64,000 nucleotides of DNA. Origin: Planctomycetota bacterium (GTDB lineage: Bacteria; Planctomycetota; Brocadiia; SM23-32; JAKLEA01). Below the pieces are notes generated by a model, which was not told the DNA's origin, made no database searches, and saw nothing but the letters and a program-made list of their open reading frames with translations. Shown one piece after another: positions 33,382 to 44,399 of the stretch. Position 1 is the stretch's first letter. The number at the start of each line of letters is the position of its first letter. The DNA lies in the NCBI GenBank assembly GCA_022711755.1, contig JAKLEA010000008.1, positions 1 to 64,000 on the forward strand, written 5' to 3'. The position numbers were made by a program, and so were the translations under genes.

Positions 33382-35676
33382 ATGCAACGCCGTTTCAGTT
33401 TAGCCAGACTATTCCTTGCGTTCTCGTTGTTGCTGCTGTCCGCCTGCGCGGCGCAGACGCAGCAGGCCCCGGTCCCGGCGGTAAAAAAGGTTTCCGGTCC
33501 GCTGGTCGCGCAGGAGGGACCGGCAAAACTCTGGGTCGTCAATGGACAGCGCGTCCTCCTGCTCCAGGGATCGCCGAAAGAGATGGGGCGTCAGCACGGC
33601 AAGCTCATGGCCAATGAGGTCCGGCAGGACGTGCAAGACCTGCTCAGCCGCCTCGACCACGCCGGCGCGCCGAAGGAGCAGGTTCAGGCGAAGCTGACGG
33701 AGATTTGGAAATCGCTTGAGCCGAACGTCCCGCAGCAGTTCAAAGAGGAGCTTGAGGGCCTTGCCGAAGGCTCCGGCGTCCCTCTTGCCGACCTGCAACT
33801 CATCCACGCCTTTCCCTCGATGCACCACTGCACCTGCGCCGCCGCGACCGGCAAGGCTACCGTTGAGGGCAAGACCTACTTCGCCCGCAGCCTGGATTAC
33901 GATCTGGACATTGGCAATGACCACGTTCTTCAGGACAACGCAACGCTGATCGTCTACAAACCCGATAACGGCATCCCGCACGCCAACGTCGCATGGGCGG
34001 GCTTCATCGGCAGCATCAGCGGCATGAACGCCGAAGGCATCGCCATCGCGGACATGACCAGCGACACAAAGGACGAGTCCTTCGACGGGATGCCGATGAT
34101 CTTCCTCATCCGCAAGGTACTCTGGGAGGCGAAGACGGCGGACGAGGCAGTTTTGATCCTGAAGGCCGGGCCGAGAGCTAGCGGGTTCAACTACATGATT
34201 GCCGACGGCAAGGCCGGGCAACTGCGCGCCGTGGAGGCCGCGCATTCTGCCGTCGAGGTCTTCACTCCAGATTCCTATAGCATGAAATGGCTTCCGCATA
34301 CCAAATTAGTAGATTGCGTCTGGCGTTCAAATCACTTCATATCCCCGGAACTGGCCAAGGGGCAGAGGGACGTCTACGATCCGCGCAATGGGCCGGAAAG
34401 CGACTCGTGGCTGCGCTACTTCATCTTCGGACAGTTCCTGAAAGAAAACCACGGGAAGATTGACGAGATGAAGATGTTCGAGTGCCTGCGGCAGTACGCC
34501 GTGGACGAGCCGGCCCTGCATCAGATCGTCTTCTCGCCGTCGTCCCTGGAATTGTCCGTCGCCAACGCGGACAATCCGAAGAACGACAAGTTTCCCGGCG
34601 CTATGAATAACGACTTTTATCGCTACTCGCTCTCCGGGATTCTTGAAGGCAGTGTTGACAGCGTGAAGAAGGTCGAGCTTCCCCCGCGCCCGGAAGGGCA
34701 ATGGCCTGCATCCGGCAAGATCAGTGTGAAGAATCAGCTTCCCGCCAAGCCCCCCGCCGACGAGGCTACGACCGCGAAACTCAAGCCTTTTCTGCCGGAG
34801 CCGAAGGACTTCCAGTGGATCGCCGACCCGGTCAGGATTGAGGAAGGCATCCCGGTCTATCGCGTCAGATTTCCGTCGCCCATGTCCAGCGCATTTGCGG
34901 AAAACAACATGGTATGGTGCGAGTATTACCTGCCCCCGATCCCGGAAGGGGAGAAGCGCCCGGGCGTGGTCGTGCTGCACATCCTTGACGGGCGATTCCG
35001 CGACTCCCGCCTGATAAGCCTGGAATGCGCGAAGCTGGGGACCCCGGCGCTGATGATGAAGCTCCCGCTTTACGGCGAGCGCAGGCCGCAGCCCGAGGCG
35101 CAGATGATGATGTACATCATGATGAAGAAGGAAACAGCCGCCAAGGAATGGCTCTACCAGGCCGTGGCGGATGTGCGCCGCGCGCGGGACTGGATGGCCA
35201 ACCGCCCGGAGGTTGACCGGGAGCGCGTCGGCCTCTGCGGCGTCAGCCTCGGCGGTTTCACAACCGCCCTGACCATCGGCGTTGACGGCAACGTGCCCCG
35301 CGCCCTGGTCGCGCTGGCCGGGGGCGACTTCGCCACACTAACGAAAAAGGGCGAGGTCTACACGAAGGACATCGTGAACGGCCTGAAGACGGTCGGCATA
35401 ACAGAGAAGGGCTTCCAGGAGATTCTCGACACCGCCGATCCGCTACGCTACGCCGCGCGCGTTGACGGCTCAAAGGTCAGCATGCTTGCGGCTTACAAGG
35501 ACTCCGTTGTCCCGAAGGAGAATACGACCGCGCTGTGGGAGGCCTACGGAAAGCCGAAAATCACGTGGTATCCGTCCGACCATGACGAGATGGAGAAGTA
35601 CTTCGTCGGCGCAGCGAAGGAGATCGCGCTTCAGTTCAGCAAGGAGGTATGGCCCGCCGCGCCCGTGGGCAAATAA
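33382..35676 (+). CDS. fusion lipoprotein: C45 acyltransferase-like plus alpha/beta hydrolase
   Basis: 764 residues. A lipobox LLLSAC ends the signal peptide at Cys22. Residues about 45-420 match the C45/phospholipase-B-like Ntn-hydrolase family (GSPKEMGRQHGKLM, then HHCTCAAATG with Cys150/Cys152, and GFIGSISGMNAEGIAI). Residues about 500-760 form a dienelactone-hydrolase-like domain with GVSLGG (Ser622), acid in YKDSVVP and His in SDHDEMEK. I know of no well-studied protein combining both. The pair suggests a two-step ester or amide hydrolase at the envelope. It stands alone, after purB and repeats. Confidence 0.75.
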   Translation: MQRRFSLARLFLAFSLLLLSACAAQTQQAPVPAVKKVSGPLVAQEGPAKLWVVNGQRVLLLQGSPKEMGRQHGKLMANEVRQDVQDLLSRLDHAGAPKEQVQAKLTEIWKSLEPNVPQQFKEELEGLAEGSGVPLADLQLIHAFPSMHHCTCAAATGKATVEGKTYFARSLDYDLDIGNDHVLQDNATLIVYKPDNGIPHANVAWAGFIGSISGMNAEGIAIADMTSDTKDESFDGMPMIFLIRKVLWEAKTADEAVLILKAGPRASGFNYMIADGKAGQLRAVEAAHSAVEVFTPDSYSMKWLPHTKLVDCVWRSNHFISPELAKGQRDVYDPRNGPESDSWLRYFIFGQFLKENHGKIDEMKMFECLRQYAVDEPALHQIVFSPSSLELSVANADNPKNDKFPGAMNNDFYRYSLSGILEGSVDSVKKVELPPRPEGQWPASGKISVKNQLPAKPPADEATTAKLKPFLPEPKDFQWIADPVRIEEGIPVYRVRFPSPMSSAFAENNMVWCEYYLPPIPEGEKRPGVVVLHILDGRFRDSRLISLECAKLGTPALMMKLPLYGERRPQPEAQMMMYIMMKKETAAKEWLYQAVADVRRARDWMANRPEVDRERVGLCGVSLGGFTTALTIGVDGNVPRALVALAGGDFATLTKKGEVYTKDIVNGLKTVGITEKGFQEILDTADPLRYAARVDGSKVSMLAAYKDSVVPKENTTALWEAYGKPKITWYPSDHDEMEKYFVGAAKEIALQFSKEVWPAAPVGK

Positions 35677-35722
35677 TGTTCAATAAGTCTGCAACAGCAG
35701 AGAATCAGGAGGTCATTTGGCA

Positions 35723-36670
35723 ATGCAAATGCGCTTCTTCTGTTATCTGATCATTCAGATAACTTTCGTGTTATGCTTTAGCTCTGAATCGGCGCTGACC
35801 GGTGAAGTGGAACCGCCGCCCGTGGCGAAAGAACTTTGTGTCGTCTCCGACGGCCGCATCAAAGAATCCAGCGGGATAGCGCTGTCACGGCGTCAGCCTG
35901 ACGCCGTCTGGATTCACAACGATTCGGGAGACGCTGCGCGCCTTTTTCTCGTCGGGCTGGACGGCAAGACGCGCGGGGTCGTCCGCTTGCGCGGTGACTG
36001 GCCTGTGGACTGGGAGGATATGTGCGCCTTCGTCGCGAGCGGGACCTCTTGGTTGCTGGTGGGGGATATTGGAGATAACGCCCGCAACCGGAGCCTGGCC
36101 ACCAGCAAGGGACGTTCAAAAGCCTGCCGTCTGCTTCTGTTCCCCGAACCGGAAATGATGAATACAACCGAACTGGAGGCCGATGCCCCAACAGTCATCC
36201 AGTTTGAATACGAGGATGGTCCGCACAACTGCGAAAGCGTTGCCGTGGACACTGAACGGAATGAGATTCTCCTGGTTTCAAAGTCAAAGAGCGGATCTTC
36301 GGACGTCACAGGGGTTTATTGTATTCCGCTGACTTTGAACAAGGGGACGACCACAGCGACTGCCCGAAGAATAGCCAATCTGGAGATCATCATGGCCACC
36401 GCAATGGATATCTCCCCGGACGGACGCCGGATGGCAATTCTTTCGCCGGATGGAGCTTTTTGCGTGGACAGGCGGGAAAACGAGACCTGGGGCGACGCTT
36501 TGAAAAGCAAGCCGCGCATCGTTCCCCTGCCAAAGAGAAGAAACGGGGAGACAGTGTGCTTTGGTCGAGATCGCAACGAATTACTGTTGCATAGCGAATC
36601 CGTCGGACAGCCGTTATGGTCTGTCACAATATCGGACATTGCCGCCGGTTCATTATCCACCAGCCCATAG
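35723..36670 (+). CDS. secreted beta-propeller protein, SdiA-regulated-like
   Basis: 315 residues with a signal peptide in the first 27 residues (FFCYLIIQITFVLCFSS). The mature protein repeats propeller strands (IKESSGIALSRRQPDAVWIHNDSGD, DWEDMCAF, LLVGDIGDNARNRS, ESVAVDTERNEILLVSKS, MDISPDGRRMAIL). This resembles exported propellers of the SdiA-regulated or esterase-like group with Asp-rich turns. AGGAGG precedes the ATG at 35723. The next gene starts 41 bases later on the same strand. No enzymatic residue can be singled out. Confidence 0.6.
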   Translation: MQMRFFCYLIIQITFVLCFSSESALTGEVEPPPVAKELCVVSDGRIKESSGIALSRRQPDAVWIHNDSGDAARLFLVGLDGKTRGVVRLRGDWPVDWEDMCAFVASGTSWLLVGDIGDNARNRSLATSKGRSKACRLLLFPEPEMMNTTELEADAPTVIQFEYEDGPHNCESVAVDTERNEILLVSKSKSGSSDVTGVYCIPLTLNKGTTTATARRIANLEIIMATAMDISPDGRRMAILSPDGAFCVDRRENETWGDALKSKPRIVPLPKRRNGETVCFGRDRNELLLHSESVGQPLWSVTISDIAAGSLSTSP

Positions 36671-36710
36671 CGATAGTTCCTCTGCCATAAATGGGAAACG
36701 GAGGAAGCAA

Positions 36711-38273
36711 ATGACCGGTAGAAACGCCTGGATTTCGGTGGGAGTGGCCCTTCTTGTCGCGTCCGGCGCCAACGGGCAGGACGCTATCAACATCGGCTCG
36801 CGGCTTGAGCTGATGGTTGACGACTTCCTCATCGAGCGCATGAGCGGCGACGCCCGACTTCAACTGCACCGGCCCGAACGGCGCGAGATCGTCTTCAAGA
36901 CCGACGCCCCGTGGGAGGGCAACGCGTGCGCCTACCAGTCGGTTTTCCAGGACGGCGGCGTCTTCCGCATGTACTATCACGGCGGGCATTACCGCCACAG
37001 CGGCGCCCCGGCGCAAACCCTCGAAGAGCACGACTGGAACCTCTGCCTCGCGGAAAGCGATGACGGGATTCGCTGGCGCAGGCCTGAACTGGGCCTTTTC
37101 GAGTTCAAAGGCTCCAAGTCCAACAACATCGTCCTGCTTCCCGAATCCGTGGCGGAGGTCAAGGGCGACCCGGCGCACACATCCGTCTTTATTGACGCGA
37201 ATCCGGATTGCCCCCCCGATGAAAAATATAAGATTACCATCCTCGGCGCGGAGCCGCGCGGGCTTTTCATCATGAAGTCCTCCGACGGCGTCCATTTCAG
37301 CCTGATGAGCAGGCAGCCGAGCATCACCGAAGGCGCTTTCGACTCCCAGAACCTTATCTTCTGGGATCCGCTCCGCAGGGAATACCGGGAGTATCACCGC
37401 GACTTCAAGAATGGGATCAGGGACATAAAGACCTCGGCGTCCGGGGATATCCTGAAGTTCCCGAAGCCGGAGTGGTTGAGCTATACCGGCGCGTCGGGCG
37501 AGCACCTCTATACGAATGCGGTCCAGCCGTATTTCCGCGCGCCGCAAATCTTCATGGGCTTCCCGGCGCGCTACACCGAGAGGGGCTGGTCGGAGCCGGT
37601 GCTGGACCTGCCCGGGCTTGACGAGCGCCTCGCCCGCGCGAAGGCGCATCCGCGATACGGCATGTCGGTCACGGACGCCTGCTTCATGACCAGCCGGGAC
37701 GGCGCAACGTTCCATCGCTGGGCGGAGGCATTCATCCGCCCGGGGCCGCGAACGCGCGAAAGCTGGGTCTACGGCGACAATTATCCCTTCTGGGGCATGG
37801 TCGTGACGAAGGCTGATGCCGAAGACGCGCCGGATGAAATCTCGCTCTACGCCACTGAGGGATACTGGGAAGGCCCTGAGACGAGCATACGCCGTTACGC
37901 GCTTCGCATGGACGGGTTCGTGTCCGCGTCCGCCACGGCGGCGGGGGGAGAGATTGTCACTAAACCCATCATTTTTGATGGTGGGAATCTGACGCTGAAC
38001 TTCGAGACCTCCGGCGCGGGCGGGATACAGGTTGAAATCCAAGACGCAGGCGGGAAACCGATCGAAGGTTATTCCCTGAACGATTGTCCTGCGATTTTGG
38101 GCGACAGCATCAGGAAGATCGTCCGGTGGAAGGACAAGGGAGGGGACGTCCGATCGCTTGCCGGAAAACCGGTGCGGTTGCGTTTTGTTCTGAAGGACGC
38201 GGACCTTTACGCCTTCCAGTTTGTGCCATATGCGGCGGACCCGGTAGTCCCTGAACTTCCGGGGAAGAAATAG
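36711..38273 (+). CDS. secreted five-bladed-propeller glycosidase-like protein
   Basis: 520 residues with a signal peptide (SVGVALLVASGANGQ, about residues 8-22). LELMVDDFLIERM near residue 32 and RMYYHGGHY, ESDDGIRWRRPELGL and TSRDGATFHRW are repeated motifs of the GH32/GH43-like fold common in planctomycete secretomes, where acidic residues in a central funnel act on sugars. The last 120 residues form a beta-sandwich. GGAGG lies seven bases before the ATG. It is downstream of the propeller gene at 35723. Substrate unknown. Confidence 0.65.
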   Translation: MTGRNAWISVGVALLVASGANGQDAINIGSRLELMVDDFLIERMSGDARLQLHRPERREIVFKTDAPWEGNACAYQSVFQDGGVFRMYYHGGHYRHSGAPAQTLEEHDWNLCLAESDDGIRWRRPELGLFEFKGSKSNNIVLLPESVAEVKGDPAHTSVFIDANPDCPPDEKYKITILGAEPRGLFIMKSSDGVHFSLMSRQPSITEGAFDSQNLIFWDPLRREYREYHRDFKNGIRDIKTSASGDILKFPKPEWLSYTGASGEHLYTNAVQPYFRAPQIFMGFPARYTERGWSEPVLDLPGLDERLARAKAHPRYGMSVTDACFMTSRDGATFHRWAEAFIRPGPRTRESWVYGDNYPFWGMVVTKADAEDAPDEISLYATEGYWEGPETSIRRYALRMDGFVSASATAAGGEIVTKPIIFDGGNLTLNFETSGAGGIQVEIQDAGGKPIEGYSLNDCPAILGDSIRKIVRWKDKGGDVRSLAGKPVRLRFVLKDADLYAFQFVPYAADPVVPELPGKK

Positions 38274-38448
38274 AAAGGGGCGATAACACGCATTTCCCGG
38301 TTGATACGAGCGTTTTTTAAGGCAAGCCGGGGGATTTTTGTTGCCGCGCGTCGGCGGATAGAGTAATTAGTCGCTTCTTTTAACGAATATCGCGGTCGGG
38401 ATTTCGCGGCGCAGGTTGCCGCCGCCCCCGCGTGACAGGAGAATGTAG
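38274..38448. other. gap before the small basic ORF
   Basis: A weak G/C-rich inverted repeat (CCCGG...CCGGG) with a T run in its loop lies at about 38298-38340. I see no clear promoter or RNA gene. Confidence 0.3.
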
Positions 38449-38574
38449 ATGCCGAGAGACAAGAAGAGAACACGTTTGCAGGGCGCCAGGTGCGCAAAGG
38501 CAAATCACGGCAGGAAGCCGGGCAAGGGCAGAAGAGACGGACGCCTGCGCTTTGAGAAGAAGCGCTGGCGCTAG
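38449..38574 (+). CDS. 41-residue very basic small protein
   Basis: The ORF begins MPRDKKRTRLQGARC and ends LRFEKKRWR. About 19 of 41 residues are Arg or Lys and only three are acidic. AGGAG lies eight bases before the ATG, a good ribosome site for so short a frame. The composition recalls small RNA-binding ribosomal proteins such as bS22/Thx, but I see no match to a known one. It precedes the HMGL-like gene by 90 bases on the same strand. Confidence 0.55.
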   Translation: MPRDKKRTRLQGARCAKANHGRKPGKGRRDGRLRFEKKRWR

Positions 38575-38664
38575 GGCGCAAGCCGCAAGGCCTTTACCGG
38601 CGCTTTGATTCCCTGCCCCGCAGGGCGTCCCCGCGTTCCAGAATCGCCGAGGGCCAGGAAGGAA

Positions 38665-40059
38665 ATGCTGCGCTATAACGAACATACGCGCACGCTGGAG
38701 CAGGAGGACTATTCCTTCGAACTCCAGGACGTGCAGGACCCGCACCTGTTCCGGGACATCTTCAGCTACGGAACAGTGCCGAAGATTCCCTTCAATCACC
38801 GCCACGTGCCGATGTTCCCGGCGGGGGAAATCTGGATCACCGACACGACCTTCCGCGACGGCCAGCAGTCGCGTCAGCCCTACACGGTCCGACAGATTGT
38901 TGACCTGTTCACCTTCCTGCACCGTCTGGGCGGCCCCAACGGGCTGATCCGCCAGACCGAGTTCTTCCTCTACACCCCGCGCGACCGGGAGGCGCTGGAG
39001 CGATGCCGGGAGCTGGGATTCCAGTACCCGGAGATCACCGGCTGGATAAGGGCGACCAAGAGCGACTTCGACCTTGCGCAGAATCTCGGCCTGAAAGAGG
39101 TCGGAATCCTTACGTCCGCCTCCGACTACCACATATTCCTGAAGCTGGGCAAGACGCGCCGGCAGGCGATTGACATGTACCTGGACATAGCCCGTTGCGC
39201 CATGGACCACGGCATTGTCCCGCGCTGCCACCTGGAGGACATCACCCGGTCGGACTTCTACGGCTTCGCCGTGCCGTTCGCCGCCGCGCTGATGGACCTG
39301 AGCCAGGAATACAAGATGCCCATCAAGATCAGGTGCTGTGACACGATGGGCTACGGCGTGAGCTATCCCGGCTCCATGCTGCCGCGGAGCGTGCCGGGGA
39401 TCATCTACGGACTCAACCACCACGGCGGCGTGCCGTCGCGCTGGCTGGAGTGGCACGGGCATAACGACTTTTACAAGTCGGTTATAAACGCCGCCACCGC
39501 GTGGCTGTACGGCTGTAGCTCCGCCAACGGCTCCCTGCTGGGGCTTGGCGAGAGAACGGGAAACTCGCCGGTTGAGGCGCTGGTTTTCGAATACATCGCG
39601 CTGCGCGGGGACGACGAGATTGACACCACCGTCGTGACGGAGATAGCCGAATACTACCGCAAGGAGCTTGGCCACGAGATACCCCGCCAGCAACCCTTCG
39701 TCGGGGAGGACTTCAACAAGACCTGCGCGGGGATTCACGCGGACGGCCTGTCCAAGAACGAGGAAATCTACACGATCTTCGACACGCGCAAGCTCCTCAA
39801 ACGCATCCCCGAGGTTGCCATAAACGATAAGAGCGGCGCGGCGGGAATCGCCCTCTGGATCGGGAAGCATTACATCGCCCCCTTTGGCGGCGAAATACCG
39901 AAGAGCCATCCCGGCGTGACGGCGATCAAGGACTGGATTGACAACCAGTATGCCACGGGAAGAGTGACGACCATCGCGGACGTCGAAATGCACCATCTCG
40001 TAAGGGAACACCTGCCGGAACTGATGCCGCTGCACAAGACGCCCGCAAGCGAAGAATAA
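38665..40059 (+). CDS. HMGL/LeuA-superfamily acyltransferase or lyase
   Basis: 464 residues. A DRE-TIM metallolyase barrel starts with DTTFRDGQQ at residues 60-68, preceded by about 55 unusual N-terminal residues. HGHNDFYKS holds the metal-binding His pair, and KIRCCDTMGYG is a conserved strand. ANGSLLGLGERTGNSP matches the isopropylmalate/homocitrate synthase signature. Which 2-oxoacid is condensed or cleaved is not readable. GGAAGG lies just before the ATG. The phosphoesterase gene follows nine bases downstream. Confidence 0.78.
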   Translation: MLRYNEHTRTLEQEDYSFELQDVQDPHLFRDIFSYGTVPKIPFNHRHVPMFPAGEIWITDTTFRDGQQSRQPYTVRQIVDLFTFLHRLGGPNGLIRQTEFFLYTPRDREALERCRELGFQYPEITGWIRATKSDFDLAQNLGLKEVGILTSASDYHIFLKLGKTRRQAIDMYLDIARCAMDHGIVPRCHLEDITRSDFYGFAVPFAAALMDLSQEYKMPIKIRCCDTMGYGVSYPGSMLPRSVPGIIYGLNHHGGVPSRWLEWHGHNDFYKSVINAATAWLYGCSSANGSLLGLGERTGNSPVEALVFEYIALRGDDEIDTTVVTEIAEYYRKELGHEIPRQQPFVGEDFNKTCAGIHADGLSKNEEIYTIFDTRKLLKRIPEVAINDKSGAAGIALWIGKHYIAPFGGEIPKSHPGVTAIKDWIDNQYATGRVTTIADVEMHHLVREHLPELMPLHKTPASEE

Positions 40060-40068
40060 GGGGAGAGC

Positions 40069-40836
40069 GTGTTCGCGATCATCTCGGACATACACGGCAA
40101 CTTCGAGGCATTAAACGCCGTCGTGAACGATATCGGTTCGCAGGGGATTGACCGCGTGTTCTGCCTCGGCGACGTTGTGGGCTACGGCCCGCAGCCCGCC
40201 GAGTGCATTGACCTTGTGCGGAAGATGTGCGAAGTCTGCCTCTGCGGGAATCATGATTACGCCCTTGTCTACGGCGCGACGGGTTTCAACGCCGTCGCGG
40301 CGGACGCGATCAACTATCACCGCAACATCCTTATGCCGCAATTGGGCGGCAAGAAGCGGGACGACGCCCCGCTGAAGCGATGGACCTTTCTGAAGGACCT
40401 CCTGTTCCGTTACATGGAGGAGGACATCCTTTTCGTCCACGGCAGCCCGCGCAACCCGATCAACGAATACATTACTGAAACTGACGTGAAATGGGGGCTT
40501 GAGCGCAAGATTCATGAAATATTTTCACTTGTTGAGCGTATCTGCTTCATTGGCCACACGCACCGGCCCGGCATTCTTAATAGCAAGATGGAATTCCTGA
40601 CGACGACAGACGTCAACGACGAATATCAGTTCCCGACCGATCACAAGGCCGTCATCAACGTCGGCAGCATAGGCCAACCCAGGGACGGCGATCCCCGCGC
40701 ATGTTACGCTATTGTTGACAACGGGGTGGTCCGATTCCGGCGCGTACCGTATGACGTTGAGGCCGTATGCCGCAAGATTCAGGAGACGGGGCTGCTTGAC
40801 GAATCTCTGGCCGAGCGCCTGAAGGTCGGCAAGTAG
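40069..40836 (+). CDS. metallophosphoesterase (YfcE/ApaH-like)
   Basis: 255 residues. The five metal-binding blocks are clear: SDIHGNFEAL near residue 6, LGDVVGYGP near 37, GNHDYAL near 63, FVHGSP near 122 and GHTHRPG near 162. Such enzymes hydrolyse phosphomono- or diesters with two metal ions. The GTG start has GGGAGA upstream, and the gene is nine bases behind the HMGL-like gene. The convergent aroDE gene ends three bases away. Substrate not readable. Confidence 0.88.
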   Translation: MFAIISDIHGNFEALNAVVNDIGSQGIDRVFCLGDVVGYGPQPAECIDLVRKMCEVCLCGNHDYALVYGATGFNAVAADAINYHRNILMPQLGGKKRDDAPLKRWTFLKDLLFRYMEEDILFVHGSPRNPINEYITETDVKWGLERKIHEIFSLVERICFIGHTHRPGILNSKMEFLTTTDVNDEYQFPTDHKAVINVGSIGQPRDGDPRACYAIVDNGVVRFRRVPYDVEAVCRKIQETGLLDESLAERLKVGK

Positions 40837-40839
40837 GCG

Positions 40840-42369
40840 TTATTTCTCCGTCAATCTTTTTCGGACGACATCCGCCATCAACTCCCTCGGCGCGGCGCGC
40901 CCGGTCCATAGTTCGAACTGCGCGGCGGCCTGACCTACGAACCACTCGAAGCCGGAGACCGTGACGCAGCCCTTTTCCCTCGCCTCCCGCAGCAACCGGG
41001 TTTCGATCGGATTGTAGACGTCGTCGAATACCACTGCGCCGGGCCGCAGACCCTCCGCCGGCATCGGCGTCTCATCAATCTTCGGGGACATGCCGATGGA
41101 GGTCCCGTTGACAAGAATATCGTAGGGGATGTTGATGATTTCCGACACTGGCGCGAAGGCGCAATCCATGTCCCGCGCAAGCTGTTCGGAGCGGCTCTGC
41201 GTCCGGTTGACGATGGTAACATCGGCCCCGGCCTGCATCAGGCCGTAGGTGATTATCCGCGCCGCTCCGCCCGCTCCGAGCATCAGCACTCGTTTCCCCT
41301 TAAATGCGCCGTCAACGCTTCCGGCCATGCCCGCCCTGACGACAGCGTTTGCAAGGCTTCCCAGCGCGGCCTTCAGGTCCGTGTTGTAGCCGTAAAGCCG
41401 CCCGCCCCTGTTCACAACCGTGTTCATCGCCCCGATGCGTCTGATCTCCGGCGTCACTTCGTCCATGCAGGGAATGACGCTTTCCTTGTGCGGGATCGTG
41501 ACGCTGTAGCCCTTCGCGTCAATCTGCCTGAACGCCTCTATGAACGCCGCCACATTGTCAACCCTCAGGAAAAGATAGACGGCGTTGATGCCGAGGGCGG
41601 CGAAAGCGGCGTTGTGAATCGCCGGGCTCATGCTGTGCGCGACGGGATTGGCGACGACCCCGTAGATTTCCGTCGCCTCATTTATCTGTCGGAAACGATA
41701 GAGCTTGAGCAGGTCGGCAAGCGTTATCTGCCCCGGGGCTGATTCCTTGCCGCCGTCAAGGGACGCAAAGGTCAGGAATCCGCCGAACTTCGGCGCCAGG
41801 ATGCGGCTGGGCGCTCCGCGCTCGCCCATGCAGAGACCGATGGCGGGTTTTCCGCATTTCCTCATCGCCGCAAACATCCGCGCATTGTCCGTGATATCCG
41901 TCGCAGTGGTCGCAACCTTGACGACGTCGGGATCGCGGCTCTCTATCCTTCTGAAGATCGAATCCAGATCGGGCGGGGTGTTCTCGAAGTTGTGGTATGA
42001 GACGATCTTTTTCGCGTTCCCGCGATGGGCGTAATCCCCGATGTCCTCGATCTCGACGTCAACGTATTCCGCCCCAAGCTCCGATACGGCGGCCAGAATC
42101 TCCAACCTGTCTCTCTCAGAGCCTTCGAACCTGCCGCCGACGCTCTGCGGGCGGCAGGTGCATATGACCGGTTTCCCGCAGCGCATCAATGATCGCAGCG
42201 CCGGCGTCTTTCCCGATCCGGACGGTTCTTCCTTGAAATCGCCGACGTCCGCGTCGCGCAGGTAGTCCAGCCGAAGCTCCGCCATGTCCGCCCCGGCAGG
42301 CAGGGCGCGAAGCGCGCGCAGGGCCAGTTCAATGGTCGGCTCGGTTATTACTGCGCATAGCTTTGTCAC
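40840..42369 (-). CDS. aroDE: fused 3-dehydroquinate dehydratase / shikimate dehydrogenase
   Basis: 509 residues. Residues 1-220 are a type I dehydroquinase: AELRLDYLRD binds substrate, SYHNFENTP and the Lys in DVVKVATTATD form the Schiff base. Residues about 235-509 are shikimate dehydrogenase: NPVAHSMSPAIHN binds shikimate, SVTIPHKE holds the catalytic Lys, and MLGAGGAARIITYGL with VNRTQSRSE binds NADP. The fusion catalyses two consecutive steps of the shikimate pathway, as in plants and some bacteria including chlamydiae. It follows glnS by nine bases. Confidence 0.92.
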   Translation of the reverse strand: MTKLCAVITEPTIELALRALRALPAGADMAELRLDYLRDADVGDFKEEPSGSGKTPALRSLMRCGKPVICTCRPQSVGGRFEGSERDRLEILAAVSELGAEYVDVEIEDIGDYAHRGNAKKIVSYHNFENTPPDLDSIFRRIESRDPDVVKVATTATDITDNARMFAAMRKCGKPAIGLCMGERGAPSRILAPKFGGFLTFASLDGGKESAPGQITLADLLKLYRFRQINEATEIYGVVANPVAHSMSPAIHNAAFAALGINAVYLFLRVDNVAAFIEAFRQIDAKGYSVTIPHKESVIPCMDEVTPEIRRIGAMNTVVNRGGRLYGYNTDLKAALGSLANAVVRAGMAGSVDGAFKGKRVLMLGAGGAARIITYGLMQAGADVTIVNRTQSRSEQLARDMDCAFAPVSEIINIPYDILVNGTSIGMSPKIDETPMPAEGLRPGAVVFDDVYNPIETRLLREAREKGCVTVSGFEWFVGQAAAQFELWTGRAAPRELMADVVRKRLTEK

Positions 42370-42378
42370 AGTCGCACC

Positions 42379-44139
<1,761 letters not shown>

Positions 44140-44399
44140 GTTGTATTCCTTTTCGCCGCCATGATGCCTGGGTGCCGAGAGTAGAGGATACTTCACGCCG
44201 GACAGCCAGACAAGAGGTTTGAAGCAGTCATGACGCAGCGGCTTTCTGGGCCGCGTTGTAAGATCGGATCAGGATTTCCGTTATGACCCGCGTTTGCGGG
44301 GAAGCATCCGGGGAAGTTGAACATATCGTTGCTCGCTCATAGAATCATGCGCGGCGGGGAAATTCGGCATGACGCTGTTTTCCGAAGACTGGAAGGATA

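Noticed and set aside
36624..40095. Two long antisense frames opposite the propeller and HMGL-like genes
   Set aside because: No domains; the plus-strand proteins have motifs, signal peptides and ribosome sites.
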